A stretch of DNA of 64,000 nucleotides from Helicobacter_F equorum (GTDB lineage Bacteria; Campylobacterota; Campylobacteria; Campylobacterales; Helicobacteraceae). Under the pieces are notes generated by a model. The model was not told the DNA's origin. It made no database searches and worked only from the letters and a program-made list of their open reading frames with translations. Location: NCBI RefSeq assembly GCF_042649585.1, contig NZ_JBHRZM010000009.1, positions 310,001-374,000 of the forward strand, written 5' to 3'. Below, in pieces: positions 15,636-25,449 of this stretch (the first letter of the stretch is position 1; each line of letters starts with the position of its first letter). The translations under genes were made by a program, and so were the position numbers.

Positions 15636-17000
15636 ATGAGCAAGGCAAAAAGAGAAAAAATCTTTGGGACTGATGGTATGCGTGGTAAGGCAGGTCGTTT
15701 TTTGACACCATATTCTGTGATTAAGCTAGGTGCAAGTGCAGGAATTTATTTCCAACAAGCTTCCCAAGCAATTCGTAGCAATAAAATCCTCGTAGGCAAA
15801 GACACGCGCCGAAGTGGTTATATGGTAGAAAATGCCCTTGTTTCAAGCCTCACTTCTGTAGGTTATGATGTGATTCAGGTAGGACCTATGCCTACTCCAG
15901 CGATTGCGTTTTTGACAGAAGATATGCGCTGTGATGCGGGGATTATGATTAGTGCTAGTCATAATCCTTTTGATGATAATGGGATAAAATTTTTTAATCA
16001 TCTAGGCTACAAGCTTGATGAAGATTCAGAAACAAGCATAGAGAATAATTATTATGATGAAGAGCTGCTTAATGCCTCACTCAAAGTGGGTCGTGAGATT
16101 GGTAGCTCAAAGCGTATTGATGATGTTATTGGGCGATATATTGTGCATATCAAAAATTCTTTCCCCAAACATCTTACATTACAAGGTATGAGAATTGTGT
16201 GTGATTGCGCAAATGGTTCAGCATACAAGGTTGCACCGACTATTTTTAGAGAGCTTGGAGCTGATGCGATTATGATTAATGATGAGCCAAATGGGTATAA
16301 TATCAACGAACAATGTGGCGCGATGTATCCTCAAAATCTCGCACAAGAAGTCAAGCGATATCGTGCTGATATAGGCTTTGCACTTGATGGCGATGCAGAT
16401 AGACTTGTAGTAGTGGATAATGAAGGTGAGGTTGTAAATGGTGATAAGCTTATTGGTGCTTTGGCGCTGTACCAAAAACAAAATAATATGCTAAGAGGCG
16501 ATAAAATTGTTGCGACACTTATGAGCAACCTTGCACTAGAAGAGTTTTTAAAAAGCCATGGTATTGGTTTGGAGCGTTGCAATGTGGGCGATAAATATGT
16601 GATAGAGAGTATGCAAAAATGTGGAGCAAATTTTGGCGGAGAAAATAGTGGGCATATTATTTTTGGGGATTATGCAAAGACGGGTGATGGGCTTGTATCG
16701 GCATTGCAAGTATTAGCTTATATCAAACAAAGTGGCAAAAAATCTTCTCTTGCTCTTAATCCTTTTGCGCTGTATCCAAGCGAAATGATAAATCTTAATG
16801 TTTCTCAAAAGTTGCCATTGGAGCAGATTGCGGGATTACAAGAGAAACTAGATTCTGTGAGTGAATCTGGCAATCGCCATTTGGTGCGTTATTCTGGTAC
16901 AGAAAACAAACTAAGAATCTTAATAGAAGGGAAAAATTCCAAAAGTGTCAAAACACAAATCCAAGATCTTGCAAACTTTTTTAGAGCAAAGTTAGGCTAA
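15636..17000 (+). CDS. glmM: Phosphoglucosamine mutase
   Basis: Converts glucosamine 6-phosphate to glucosamine 1-phosphate on the route to UDP-GlcNAc, needed for peptidoglycan and lipopolysaccharide. It opens IFGTDGMRGKAG, the GlmM signature; the phosphoserine is in MISASHNPFDDNG (serine 108); the metal loop is LDGDADR; the sugar-binding loop is GGENSGH; and the C-terminal phosphate loop is RYSGTENKLRI. Length 454 agrees with the family. ATG follows AAGGAG. The stop overlaps the start of lspA (TAATG), indicating translational coupling. Confidence 0.97.
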   Translation: MSKAKREKIFGTDGMRGKAGRFLTPYSVIKLGASAGIYFQQASQAIRSNKILVGKDTRRSGYMVENALVSSLTSVGYDVIQVGPMPTPAIAFLTEDMRCDAGIMISASHNPFDDNGIKFFNHLGYKLDEDSETSIENNYYDEELLNASLKVGREIGSSKRIDDVIGRYIVHIKNSFPKHLTLQGMRIVCDCANGSAYKVAPTIFRELGADAIMINDEPNGYNINEQCGAMYPQNLAQEVKRYRADIGFALDGDADRLVVVDNEGEVVNGDKLIGALALYQKQNNMLRGDKIVATLMSNLALEEFLKSHGIGLERCNVGDKYVIESMQKCGANFGGENSGHIIFGDYAKTGDGLVSALQVLAYIKQSGKKSSLALNPFALYPSEMINLNVSQKLPLEQIAGLQEKLDSVSESGNRHLVRYSGTENKLRILIEGKNSKSVKTQIQDLANFFRAKLG

Positions 17001-17485
17001 TGTGGCGTAAGCTTTGTGTTGCATCCACCAAGAATCTTGGCAAGATTCTTATTATGTTTGGTGTTGGCATTGGTATTTTTGGGGTGGATCAGTGGCTAAA
17101 GCATGTGTTTTTGCAGGGATTTAGTTTTGATTCTCATATGATTACTTTAGGTGGTAATGCCCTTGTGTATAACGATGGGGTAGCATTTTCTATGTTTGCA
17201 TTTTTGGGTATATACCTTAAATATATTCAAAGTATTATGCTTGTGGTATTATGTGTATTTATCATATATGGAGGGTTTATAGAAAGGCATTATGTGCCAT
17301 TTGGGCTTATTTTGGGTGCAGGTGTAAGTAATGTGTTAGATAGATTCATACACGGAGGTGTTGTGGATTATGTGTTTTGGCATTATGGTTTTGAATTTGC
17401 GATTTTTAATTTTGCTGATGTGATGATTGATGTAGGTGTTGTGCTTTTGGTATGGCAAGTGTGGCGTGTGCCACGAAAGTCTTAA
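17000..17485 (+). CDS. lspA: Prolipoprotein signal peptidase (signal peptidase II)
   Basis: An inner-membrane aspartyl protease that cleaves signal peptides from lipoproteins after lipidation. The two catalytic aspartates lie in SNVLDRFIHGGVVDYVFW and FAIFNFADVMIDVG. Four hydrophobic helices are visible and NDGVAFSMF matches the conserved N-terminal loop. Length 161 is typical. It overlaps glmM at TAATG and its 3' end overlaps the 3' end of the convergent amt gene by 4 nt. The glmM-lspA pairing also occurs in H. pylori. Confidence 0.96.
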   Translation: MWRKLCVASTKNLGKILIMFGVGIGIFGVDQWLKHVFLQGFSFDSHMITLGGNALVYNDGVAFSMFAFLGIYLKYIQSIMLVVLCVFIIYGGFIERHYVPFGLILGAGVSNVLDRFIHGGVVDYVFWHYGFEFAIFNFADVMIDVGVVLLVWQVWRVPRKS

Positions 17486-18732
17486 TGATCTTTCATCATA
17501 TAGGCTTGCTCACCATGAAGTGCTATATCTAAGCCCTGTGCTTCAATATTTTCACATACACGCAAATCTGTAAAAAGCGCTATGATTTTAAAAATCACAA
17601 AACTTACAATCGCTGAAAATACAATACACACCATAATGCTAAAAAGTTGCTCTAAAAACAAATGATAGCTACCGCTAATAAATAATCCCTCACCCAATGT
17701 GCCTTCGCCTGTGGCTTGTGGATTAACCTCGCTACTTGCAAAAAGTCCAGTAGCGATACCGCCCCATACGCCTCCTATGCCATGCAAACTAAATGCATCA
17801 AGCGAGTCGTCCCATTTGAGCTTATTTTTGATAAAGCTAAGTCCCATGTAGCACACAATTGCGGAAATAGCACCGATGGAAATACTTGAGTAGATTCCTA
17901 CAAATCCACATGCCGGAGTGATACCCACAAGCCCAGCTACAAGACCACTTAAACTACCCAAAATAGTTGGACGCTTGTGTATAGCCCACTCTAACAAAAC
18001 CCAAGCCAAAAAGCCACTTGCTGCAGAGATGATACTTACCACGAACGCATTAACAGCAATTTCATTGACACTGCCTGCACTTCCGGCATTAAATCCTAGC
18101 CAACCAATAAATAAAAGCACCGCCCCCAAAAATGTGTAGGGCACAGAGTGTGCACCACTAGAGATATGATAGCTGTCCTCTTCTTTGCGTGCGCCCACGA
18201 TTAATGCTCCTACAAGACCAGCTACACCGGCACTTACATGTACAACACCACCTCCAGCGAAGTCCAAACCACCACGCACAAGCAAAAAGCCTTTTTCACT
18301 CCAAATCATATGCGCTAATAGATCGTAGACTATGGTGCTCCAAAAAATAAGAAATACGACCAAAACACCGAGTTTTATGCGCCCTACAAGAGATCCAGTG
18401 ATGATGGCTGAAGCAATAAGGGCAAACATCATCTGAAAAATGACATGCAAGATATGAGGCACCCCATTTTCATCATAGCCACTAATGTCTACTAATCCAA
18501 GATTTTCCAGTGATCCTATGATACCAGACCCACTATCTTCGCCAAATGCAAGAGAAAATCCTATGGCAATCCATTGCAGGGTAATCACACCAAAGACAAT
18601 AAAGCAATTCATAATGGTATTTAGTGTGTTTTTGGTTTTTACCATACCTGAATAAAACATAGCCAATGCCGGAGTCATAAGTAGCACTAGCAACGAACAA
18701 AGCATAAGAAAACTTGTGTTTGTTGTATTCAT
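17482..18732 (-). CDS. amt: Ammonium transporter
   Basis: An Amt/MEP/Rh-family channel for ammonium, with eleven or so membrane helices. The N-terminus MNTTNTSFLMLCSLLVLLM has the extracellular leader and helix 1; FYSGMVKTKNTLN and DFAGGGVVHVSAGVAGLVGA are family signatures with one pore histidine, and the second pore histidine lies in FSLHGIGGVWGGIATG. An in-frame ATG lies 26 codons upstream at 18810, but AAGGA stands 6 nt before the ATG at 18732, which also matches homologue starts, giving 416 residues. No glnK (PII) gene is adjacent, unlike in many bacteria. Confidence 0.94.
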   Translation of the reverse strand: MNTTNTSFLMLCSLLVLLMTPALAMFYSGMVKTKNTLNTIMNCFIVFGVITLQWIAIGFSLAFGEDSGSGIIGSLENLGLVDISGYDENGVPHILHVIFQMMFALIASAIITGSLVGRIKLGVLVVFLIFWSTIVYDLLAHMIWSEKGFLLVRGGLDFAGGGVVHVSAGVAGLVGALIVGARKEEDSYHISSGAHSVPYTFLGAVLLFIGWLGFNAGSAGSVNEIAVNAFVVSIISAASGFLAWVLLEWAIHKRPTILGSLSGLVAGLVGITPACGFVGIYSSISIGAISAIVCYMGLSFIKNKLKWDDSLDAFSLHGIGGVWGGIATGLFASSEVNPQATGEGTLGEGLFISGSYHLFLEQLFSIMVCIVFSAIVSFVIFKIIALFTDLRVCENIEAQGLDIALHGEQAYMMKDH

Positions 18733-18864
18733 AGCATATCCTTTGGGGGTAAAATAACGCGTGGATAATAGGACAAGCTTTCTTAATAATAACTTAAATA
18801 TAAGATGCATAATCGCGTTTGGCAGGTGCTTTGTGAGAGTTTATATACGAGGATTATATGGTAT

Positions 18865-19455
18865 TTAGAGTTTAGAATCTGCGAGTGTTAGTGCAAAGAG
18901 CACACGGACATCGTGCATTGTTAGGCATTGGTATGCTTGGGTTAGCGTGAGACCAGAGGTGATAATGTCATCAAAGACAATCACTTCTTTGTGTGTGTTA
19001 TGGGGTTTTGGTTTATAAAGGAAATTGCGTGGATTATTTTGGCGAAACGCCAAATTTTTACCAGCATAGCTTATGGGGTTTTGGGCAATGAGTGTGCCAT
19101 ATTGTGGGTGTAATGTCTTGTTGGAAGCCTTGCAGAATTCTTTGACAATGATTGCAGTGTGCGCATAAAAGCCACGAGGGATATCATCTAAGCCTATGGC
19201 AATGGTTTGTGAGTGCAGGGAGGCTTTGGCAAAAAAATATTGTGCACAATGTCGCGCCAAATGTGCCAAAACGCGTGATCCAAAATGGTGATATTTGCTA
19301 TAAAGTAGCGGTGCGATATCACTTAGTCTAAAAAAACTATAGACTTTAAGTCCGCATTCAAGCACTCTTGAAGTAGGGCGTATAGGGAGTGAATATAGGC
19401 ATTTTTTGCAAATAGGTTTTAGGCTAAGATTCTCACACACAAGACATCGCATCAT
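18865..19455 (-). CDS. ComF-family phosphoribosyltransferase-like protein
   Basis: A 196-residue protein with an N-terminal zinc-ribbon (CLVCENLSLKPICKKCL) followed by a phosphoribosyltransferase-like fold whose PRPP loop is VIVFDDIITSGLTL. ComF proteins are needed for DNA uptake across the inner membrane in naturally competent bacteria, and Helicobacter and Campylobacter use a homologue in transformation. The start overlaps the end of tmk, so it is likely cotranscribed with coaD and tmk. ATG 19455 or the next codon (19452) are equally possible. The exact catalytic role, if any, of this family is not settled. Confidence 0.85.
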   Translation of the reverse strand: MMRCLVCENLSLKPICKKCLYSLPIRPTSRVLECGLKVYSFFRLSDIAPLLYSKYHHFGSRVLAHLARHCAQYFFAKASLHSQTIAIGLDDIPRGFYAHTAIIVKEFCKASNKTLHPQYGTLIAQNPISYAGKNLAFRQNNPRNFLYKPKPHNTHKEVIVFDDIITSGLTLTQAYQCLTMHDVRVLFALTLADSKL

Positions 19456-19457
19456 TA

Positions 19458-20069
19458 CTAAAGCGAGTTAATCTCACGCACAATTGTTTGCGTGATTCGT
19501 TCTCGAGGCAGGGTAGCATCTAGTGTGAGTGTGCGTATTTCTAGTAATGCACAAAATCTTTGCAGTCTTTCTTGAATCTCAAGCATATAGGCAATACCAC
19601 GCTCTTCAATTTTGTCGTGCGTTTTTTGCCCCAATCTTACCCTTAGGCTTGCCTCATTAAGAGACAAAAGAATGCATAAATGCGGTTTTATGCCTCTCAT
19701 GCTTGCGTGATTATACGCAACGGCTTGAGGGATATCTTTTGCATAAGCAATGCCAGAGATTAAACTCCGATCAGAGATGATGAGTTTTTGAGAATCTAAG
19801 TTGGGTTTTAGCACTTCGTGGTAGTGTTGGGCGCGATCTGCCAAAAATAAGAAAAATTCACAAAAACTATCGAGATTAGGCGTGTGTAAAGTCATCTCTC
19901 GTATATGTTGTCCTGTTTTGCTACCACCGGGTTCTTTGGTGACAATAGCTTGAGGATAATGGTTGCTAAGAGCCTCAATTTGTGTGCTTTTGCCAGAAGT
20001 ATCAATACCTTCTATCACAACATATATACCATTTTTTGGGGTTGAGAATGAGAGATTTTGTGGGTGCAT
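19458..20069 (-). CDS. tmk: Thymidylate kinase
   Basis: Phosphorylates dTMP to dTDP with ATP. The P-loop is VIEGIDTSGKSTQ near residue 22, the dTMP-binding DRS motif is LIISDRSLISGIAYA, and the lid region contains RLGQKTHDKIEER. N-terminal residues MHPQNLSFSTPKNG precede the usual start of the fold, but no better internal start was seen. It sits between coaD (9 nt upstream) and the comF-like gene (overlapping its start), an arrangement shared with H. pylori coaD-tmk. Confidence 0.95.
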   Translation of the reverse strand: MHPQNLSFSTPKNGIYVVIEGIDTSGKSTQIEALSNHYPQAIVTKEPGGSKTGQHIREMTLHTPNLDSFCEFFLFLADRAQHYHEVLKPNLDSQKLIISDRSLISGIAYAKDIPQAVAYNHASMRGIKPHLCILLSLNEASLRVRLGQKTHDKIEERGIAYMLEIQERLQRFCALLEIRTLTLDATLPRERITQTIVREINSL

Positions 20070-20078
20070 AGATATTCC

Positions 20079-20558
20079 TTATCTTGTGTGTGCTTGGATA
20101 TACTCACACACGGCTTGTGGCACCATATGAGAGATTTGCCCTTTATGGATAATAATAGATCGCACTACAGAAGAGCTAATGAAAGCATTTTGGAGGCTTG
20201 GCATAAAATACATGGTATCAAGATCGGGGTTTAAGGAGGTATTAGCATATCCTAACTGGAGTTCGTATTCAAAATCACTCACCGCCCTAAGTCCTCGTAT
20301 GAGCACATTTGATTTTTTTGATTTTGCAAATTCTGCTAACAAACAATCAAATCCCTCCACCTCTACATTGGGCATAGAATCTAGCGCGATTCGTATCATT
20401 TCAAGGCGTTGAGTAAGGCTAAACATTGGGTGCTTAGTTTGATTTTTTGCTACAGCAACAATAACCCTATCAAAGATTCCAACACAACGCTTGATAATGT
20501 CTAAATGTCCATTGGTAATTGGATCAAATGTTCCCGGATATATGGCTATTTTATACAT
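20079..20558 (-). CDS. coaD: Phosphopantetheine adenylyltransferase
   Basis: Transfers AMP from ATP to 4'-phosphopantetheine in coenzyme A synthesis. The nucleotidyltransferase motif TNGH occurs in YPGTFDPITNGHLDII at the N-terminus and the second motif is SSSVVRSIIIHKG near the C-terminus; LIRGLRAVSDFEYE is also family-specific. The longest open frame begins at 20615, but the conserved protein starts MYKIAIYPGTFDP, corresponding to ATG 20558, preceded by GAGGT; this gives 159 residues, the usual size. Followed by tmk after 9 nt. Confidence 0.95.
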   Translation of the reverse strand: MYKIAIYPGTFDPITNGHLDIIKRCVGIFDRVIVAVAKNQTKHPMFSLTQRLEMIRIALDSMPNVEVEGFDCLLAEFAKSKKSNVLIRGLRAVSDFEYELQLGYANTSLNPDLDTMYFMPSLQNAFISSSVVRSIIIHKGQISHMVPQAVCEYIQAHTR

Positions 20559-20711
20559 AAACGATGACCTCACATTGGTATATAAAAATCCAAAAAACAC
20601 TTTATTGTAATACAAGAGTGCTTAAAGCTTAGAATCTAAGCATAGCCAAAAAGTTTTAAATAAAGTTTTGTGTGTTACAATTGCGACTTATTTTACAAGC
20701 AAGGGTGAAGC

Positions 20712-21725
20712 GTGTTAGCAGAGATTGAAAAGCTAGATAATCAAATACAGCAGAGTTTTGATACGATCAAAACAATGGAGCAGTTGGAAACTTTTCGTAT
20801 CCACATGATAGGCAAAAAAGGCAAGCTTACTACATGTTTTAGCGCATTACGGGATTTCGATGAAGCGAGTAAAAAAAGCGTAGCCCAAAAACTTAATACA
20901 TTAAAAAGCACATTTGAAACACTCTATGAAGAAAAAAAGCAGATTCTAACGACTTTAGAGTTAAATGCAAAGCTTGAGCAAGAATACATTGATGTATCGC
21001 TTTTTAACACTCTGCATTCTCGATCGTTGGGACATCCTATCACACAAGTGTTAGATAGAATTATTGATTATTTTGTTAATATGAGTTTTTCTATCCAAAG
21101 TGGTCCTTTGGTTGAAGATGATTTTCATAATTTTGAAGCATTGAATCTACCCAAATTTCACCCAGCTAGGGATATGCAAGATACTTTTTATTTCAAAGAT
21201 TCTTTTTTGCTTCGCACACATACTTCACCAGTGCAGATTCGCACTATGGAATCTCATTCTTTACCTATTCGCGTAATAGCACCAGGTAGCGTGTTTCGTA
21301 GGGATTATGATTTGACGCATTCACCAATGTTTCATCAAGTTGAGGGACTTGTGGTTGATGAGGCAGGAAAGATTAGCTTTGCAAATCTCAAATTTATTTT
21401 AGAGGATTTTTTGCGTTATATTTTTGGCGATGTGCGTGTGCGTTTTCGTGCGAGTTTCTTTCCTTTTACAGAGCCAAGCGCAGAAGTAGATATTTCGTGT
21501 GTTTTTTGCGATGGAGCAGGGTGTAGAGTGTGCTCTCACACAGGTTGGCTTGAGGTGTTAGGCTGTGGTGTGGTGCATAGCAACGTTTTTAGGGCTGTGG
21601 GCTATGAAAATGTTAGTGGATATGCATTTGGTTTGGGTGTGGAACGCTTTGCTATGTTACTGCATAGAGTGAATGATTTGCGGAGTTTTTTTGAAACAGA
21701 TTTAAGAGTACTGGAGCAGTTTTAG
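20712..21725 (+). CDS. pheS: Phenylalanine-tRNA ligase alpha subunit
   Basis: Catalytic subunit of the alpha2-beta2 phenylalanyl-tRNA synthetase. It starts at GTG 20712 after AAGGGTGA. An N-terminal coiled coil (about residues 1-90) precedes the class II core with motif 2 IRVIAPGSVFRRDYDLTHSP and motif 3 AFGLGVERFAML; the phenylalanine pocket lies in EPSAEVDISC. Cysteines in CVFCDGAGCRVCSHTGW form the small knuckle known in many PheS proteins. Length 337 is typical. Its TAG stop is directly followed by the ATG of pheT. Confidence 0.96.
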   Translation: MLAEIEKLDNQIQQSFDTIKTMEQLETFRIHMIGKKGKLTTCFSALRDFDEASKKSVAQKLNTLKSTFETLYEEKKQILTTLELNAKLEQEYIDVSLFNTLHSRSLGHPITQVLDRIIDYFVNMSFSIQSGPLVEDDFHNFEALNLPKFHPARDMQDTFYFKDSFLLRTHTSPVQIRTMESHSLPIRVIAPGSVFRRDYDLTHSPMFHQVEGLVVDEAGKISFANLKFILEDFLRYIFGDVRVRFRASFFPFTEPSAEVDISCVFCDGAGCRVCSHTGWLEVLGCGVVHSNVFRAVGYENVSGYAFGLGVERFAMLLHRVNDLRSFFETDLRVLEQF

Positions 21726-24116
21726 ATGATTATCACTAAGCATTTGTTATCAAAGTTTGTCGATATTAGCGCGATTTCTCTTCAAGAGCTTTGCGCAAAA
21801 CTTAATGATATTGGGTTAGAGGTTGAGGGTGTTACGCATATAGAGATTCCACACAAGGTCGTTGTTGGAAAGGTGCTGACTAAAACTCTTCATCCAAATG
21901 CGGATAAGCTCAGTGTGTGTGAAGTTGATGTAGGATCTCAAGTGCTACAAATTGTGTGTGGTGCCAAAAATGTTGCTAAAGATCAATTTGTCGCAGTAGC
22001 ACTAGAGGGTTGTGTGGTGCGTAATGCCAAGGGTGAAGAGTTAGAAATCAAACGCACAATGTTGCGCGATGTAGAAAGTTGCGGAATGATTTGTTCAAGC
22101 ACAGAGCTTGGCTTACCAAAAATCAATGATGGTATTATGGTGCTTGATAAGAGTGCTGGAATCCTTACCTTAGGCAAGGAATTGCGAGGATTGGAGCTTT
22201 TTGACAATTATGTCATTGAAGTATCCATTACTCCTAATAGAGGCGATTGCCTTAGTGTTCTTGGGATTGCAAGAGATATTAGTGCGTGTTTTGATTTGCG
22301 CCTAAAACCCATTAATGATGCGGATAATATTCTAAGCATAGGACTTGGGCGTGTACTTGGTGTATTTACCGAAAATACATTGTATTCACATTTGTTGTAT
22401 CGGATTATTGAGATAAGAGAGCTTTGCCCATCTGTATCGATGTCATTAATTCTTGCCTATACGGACGCGCTTAAAGATAATGTGATTCAAAATTTCTTGG
22501 AATATGCCACATATATGACAGGGGTGATTTTGAATGCTTATCGTTTGGATGAATGTCGGTTGCGTGGGGCAGACACAAATTCCCTCCAAGCACAGCTTTC
22601 TATCAAAAAAGATAAATCTGGTATAGAAGTTGTGTGTGCACAAGATAAGATTCTCTCCCAAATAGGCATAACTTGTGATGAAATTACTTGCGATATAAAA
22701 TCTGAGATTTTGATTTTGGAGGCAAGCTATGTGCCACCACTTGTGATTTCAGAAATTATCCATGATAAGAAGCCAGAATGCAAACCTTCACTTACCTACA
22801 GAAGCACTCGTGGGAGCAATCCTAATCTTGATCAAGGTATGAACTTTTTGTGTCAATGTATGTTAGAGTGCGGTGATGTGTTATTGTATTCAGGCACGCA
22901 CAATATTACCCGCCATGAGCAAGAACATAAGATTAAGACCACTTTTCAAACCATTAACCAAATCATTGGCAATACGCTTAGCCCAGAGGAAATGACTGAA
23001 ACCCTAAAACGCTTAAATTTTGAGATTGATGTCACTTGTGATGAAAATTTCTTTATGGTGACAGTGCCAAATTATCGCCACGATATTGCAGATATGCAGG
23101 ATTTGGCTGAAGAAATTTTACGCCTTTATGGGATAGATTCTATTCGTGCTAAGCCATTGGCTTTTAGAGAGAATCTTGCGCTTAATACGCATTATAGATT
23201 CTATGCATATCGTAGGAATTTGGCTCATTCACTATTGGCGCAGGGACTTTATGAGTGTATTCATTATGTGTTTGCTTCTTCAAAAGATTTAGAGGAATAT
23301 GGTTTTGTACATATAGATTCTGAACTTGGACTCTTAAATCCTATTGTGTCCGAGCTTGATACACTACGCACGAGTCTTATTCCGCATATGATCACTAGCA
23401 CAAGGCGTAATCTTAATTTGGGATATAAAAGTATCGGATTTTTTGAAATAGGTGCTGTGTATACCCAAAAGCGTGAAGAAAGCCAACGCCTTAATGTCTT
23501 TGTCTGTGGGGAAAGAGAAGGGGAGCATTATCCATATCCTAAAGGTGTGAAGTGGGATATTTTTAGTTTTAGTGCGCTTATTAAGAATACTATTGGTGAG
23601 TTTAGCTTACAAAATGCCTCTACACACCCACACAAAACACAAAATTTCGCTAAATTTGGTTTTTGTGGTGAGCCCCATATTTTGCACCCATTTCAAAGTG
23701 GTTTTGTCTATAAGGGCGGTGAGTGTATAGGATTTATTGCAAAACTTCATCCAAAGCTTGGTTTAGGAGATGGTTTTGTGTGTGAGATTGCGCTAGATTC
23801 TACACTGCAGCATCTCACTCATGCTAAGGAATTTTCAAAATACCAAAAATCCCAGCGTGATCTCACCGTGCTTATAGATTCTAAGATTCCGTTTTATCAC
23901 ATTAGAGAAGCACTGCTTAAGGCTAATATTCCTCACTTATTAACTCTTTACCCTATGGATATTTTTACCCAAGATCTAGATTCACAAGTTGCGCTTAGCA
24001 TACGGCTTGTGTTGCAGTCTATGACAAAAACACTTCAAGAGCAAGATTTACTAGAGGCTACACAACATGCACTAGCGGTGCTAGAGCAAGAATTTGGTGC
24101 AAGGCTTAAGGTATAA
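21726..24116 (+). CDS. pheT: Phenylalanine-tRNA ligase beta subunit
   Basis: Structural and editing subunit of phenylalanyl-tRNA synthetase, 796 residues. Visible domains in order: an N-terminal tRNA-binding OB fold (KVLTKTLHPNADKLSVCEVD, about residues 45-150), B3/B4 editing region, the B5 DNA-binding-like domain (TINQIIGNTLSPEEMTETLKRL), the catalytic-like B6/B7 domain (NPIVSELDTLRTSLIPHM), and the C-terminal anticodon-binding FDX domain (FSKYQKSQRDLTVLID). The start is immediately after the pheS stop and the end is 1 nt before the aroA start, so pheS, pheT and aroA form a tight operon. Confidence 0.96.
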   Translation: MIITKHLLSKFVDISAISLQELCAKLNDIGLEVEGVTHIEIPHKVVVGKVLTKTLHPNADKLSVCEVDVGSQVLQIVCGAKNVAKDQFVAVALEGCVVRNAKGEELEIKRTMLRDVESCGMICSSTELGLPKINDGIMVLDKSAGILTLGKELRGLELFDNYVIEVSITPNRGDCLSVLGIARDISACFDLRLKPINDADNILSIGLGRVLGVFTENTLYSHLLYRIIEIRELCPSVSMSLILAYTDALKDNVIQNFLEYATYMTGVILNAYRLDECRLRGADTNSLQAQLSIKKDKSGIEVVCAQDKILSQIGITCDEITCDIKSEILILEASYVPPLVISEIIHDKKPECKPSLTYRSTRGSNPNLDQGMNFLCQCMLECGDVLLYSGTHNITRHEQEHKIKTTFQTINQIIGNTLSPEEMTETLKRLNFEIDVTCDENFFMVTVPNYRHDIADMQDLAEEILRLYGIDSIRAKPLAFRENLALNTHYRFYAYRRNLAHSLLAQGLYECIHYVFASSKDLEEYGFVHIDSELGLLNPIVSELDTLRTSLIPHMITSTRRNLNLGYKSIGFFEIGAVYTQKREESQRLNVFVCGEREGEHYPYPKGVKWDIFSFSALIKNTIGEFSLQNASTHPHKTQNFAKFGFCGEPHILHPFQSGFVYKGGECIGFIAKLHPKLGLGDGFVCEIALDSTLQHLTHAKEFSKYQKSQRDLTVLIDSKIPFYHIREALLKANIPHLLTLYPMDIFTQDLDSQVALSIRLVLQSMTKTLQEQDLLEATQHALAVLEQEFGARLKV

Positions 24117-24117
24117 T

Positions 24118-25437
24118 ATGCGCATCACAAAAATTGATAAGACACATACATTTTCAAGCGTCATTAATACGATTGCAGCGGATAAATCTATCTCTCATCG
24201 TTGCGCGATTTTCTCACTTTTGTGTGATGGGGTGTGTGAGGTAGAAAATTATCTTTTGGGTGAAGATACACTTCATACGCTTAAGATTGCTTGTCAGTTG
24301 GGGTTAGAGGTTGAACACATATCATCTGATTGTATGCGTTTTATCCCACCAAAAAATGGTATTGTTGAGCCAAGTGATGTGCTTGATTGTGGCAATGCAG
24401 GTACAGGTATGCGTTTATATGCAGGACTTTTGGCTGGGGTGCAAGGCTATTTTGTGCTAAGCGGCGATGTGTATCTCAACAAACGCCCAATGAAGCGTAT
24501 TATCGAGCCATTGACAAATATCGGTGCAAAAATTTATGGGCGTTGTCATAATTCTTTGGCGCCATTAAGTATTATTGGTAGGGAATTGCAAGGTTTTTCT
24601 TATATGAGCAACATCGCTTCAGCACAGGTAAAAAGCGCTATGATTCTTGCAGGACTTTATAGCAATACACACAATACATTTAGCGAACCACTATTAAGCC
24701 GAGATCATACCGAGCGTATGCTAGGAGGTATGGGTGTGGAGTTTATGACATATCACGATTCAAATGGTATACATATAAGTTTTGATCCGCTTCCAAAGGG
24801 CAAGAAACTCCATGCGTTTAAAATGCGTATTCCTGCTGATCCTTCTAGTGCCTTTTATTTTGCGTTAGCAGCGTGTATTGTGCCAGATTCTCATGTCGTG
24901 CTAGAAAATGTTTTGCTCAATCCTACGCGCATAGAAGCCTTTGAGATTCTCAAAAAAATGGGCGCAAAGATTTCTTACACACGCAAAGATTCACAATATG
25001 AGGACGTAGGCGATATTGAAGTGCGCTATGCACCGCTTAGCGCTATAGAGGTTGTGCATAATATTGCGTGGCTTATTGATGAAATTCCAGCGCTTAGTGT
25101 TGCATTTGCGTGTGCAAAGGGAAAAAGTGTTGTGCGCAATGCCAAAGAATTGCGTGTCAAAGAATCTGATAGAATCGCAACAACTATTGAGGGCTTGCGT
25201 GCTATGGGCATAGAGTGTGAGGAATTTGAAGATGGTTTTAGCGTGCAAGGCGGAGAGTTAAAAAGCGCAAGTGTGGATTCGCGAGGCGATCACAGAATTG
25301 CGATGAGTTTTGCAATAGCAGGGCTTATGTGCGGTGTGGAGATACGAGATAGTGCGTGTATTGATGTGTCATTTCCAAACTTTTTAGAGATTCTTTTGCA
25401 ATTTACGCGCGTAGAATCTACGCAAACACATCCTTAA
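24118..25437 (+). CDS. aroA: 3-phosphoshikimate 1-carboxyvinyltransferase (EPSP synthase)
   Basis: Condenses shikimate 3-phosphate with phosphoenolpyruvate in the shikimate pathway. Family motifs: ADKSISHRCAIFSLL near the N-terminus, DCGNAGTGMRLYAGLL (PEP binding), and the C-terminal RVKESDRIATTIEGLRAMG with DSRGDHRIAMSFAIAG. A longer reading from 24094 is open but overlaps pheT; ATG 24118, 1 nt after the pheT stop and preceded by AAGG inside the pheT end, gives MRITKIDKTHTF and 439 residues, in line with homologues. ansA and ispH follow. In H. pylori aroA also precedes ispH. Confidence 0.96.
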   Translation: MRITKIDKTHTFSSVINTIAADKSISHRCAIFSLLCDGVCEVENYLLGEDTLHTLKIACQLGLEVEHISSDCMRFIPPKNGIVEPSDVLDCGNAGTGMRLYAGLLAGVQGYFVLSGDVYLNKRPMKRIIEPLTNIGAKIYGRCHNSLAPLSIIGRELQGFSYMSNIASAQVKSAMILAGLYSNTHNTFSEPLLSRDHTERMLGGMGVEFMTYHDSNGIHISFDPLPKGKKLHAFKMRIPADPSSAFYFALAACIVPDSHVVLENVLLNPTRIEAFEILKKMGAKISYTRKDSQYEDVGDIEVRYAPLSAIEVVHNIAWLIDEIPALSVAFACAKGKSVVRNAKELRVKESDRIATTIEGLRAMGIECEEFEDGFSVQGGELKSASVDSRGDHRIAMSFAIAGLMCGVEIRDSACIDVSFPNFLEILLQFTRVESTQTHP

Positions 25438-25449
25438 GCGTATTTTGTA

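Noticed and set aside
18756..18766. AACGCGTGGAT upstream of amt, also found at 57844-57854 upstream of nifS/flgL
   Set aside because: Only two copies, opposite contexts and no symmetry; not enough to propose an operator.
17482..18810. Longer amt start at 18810
   Set aside because: The extra 26 residues are not part of the family and the AAGGA site fits ATG 18732.
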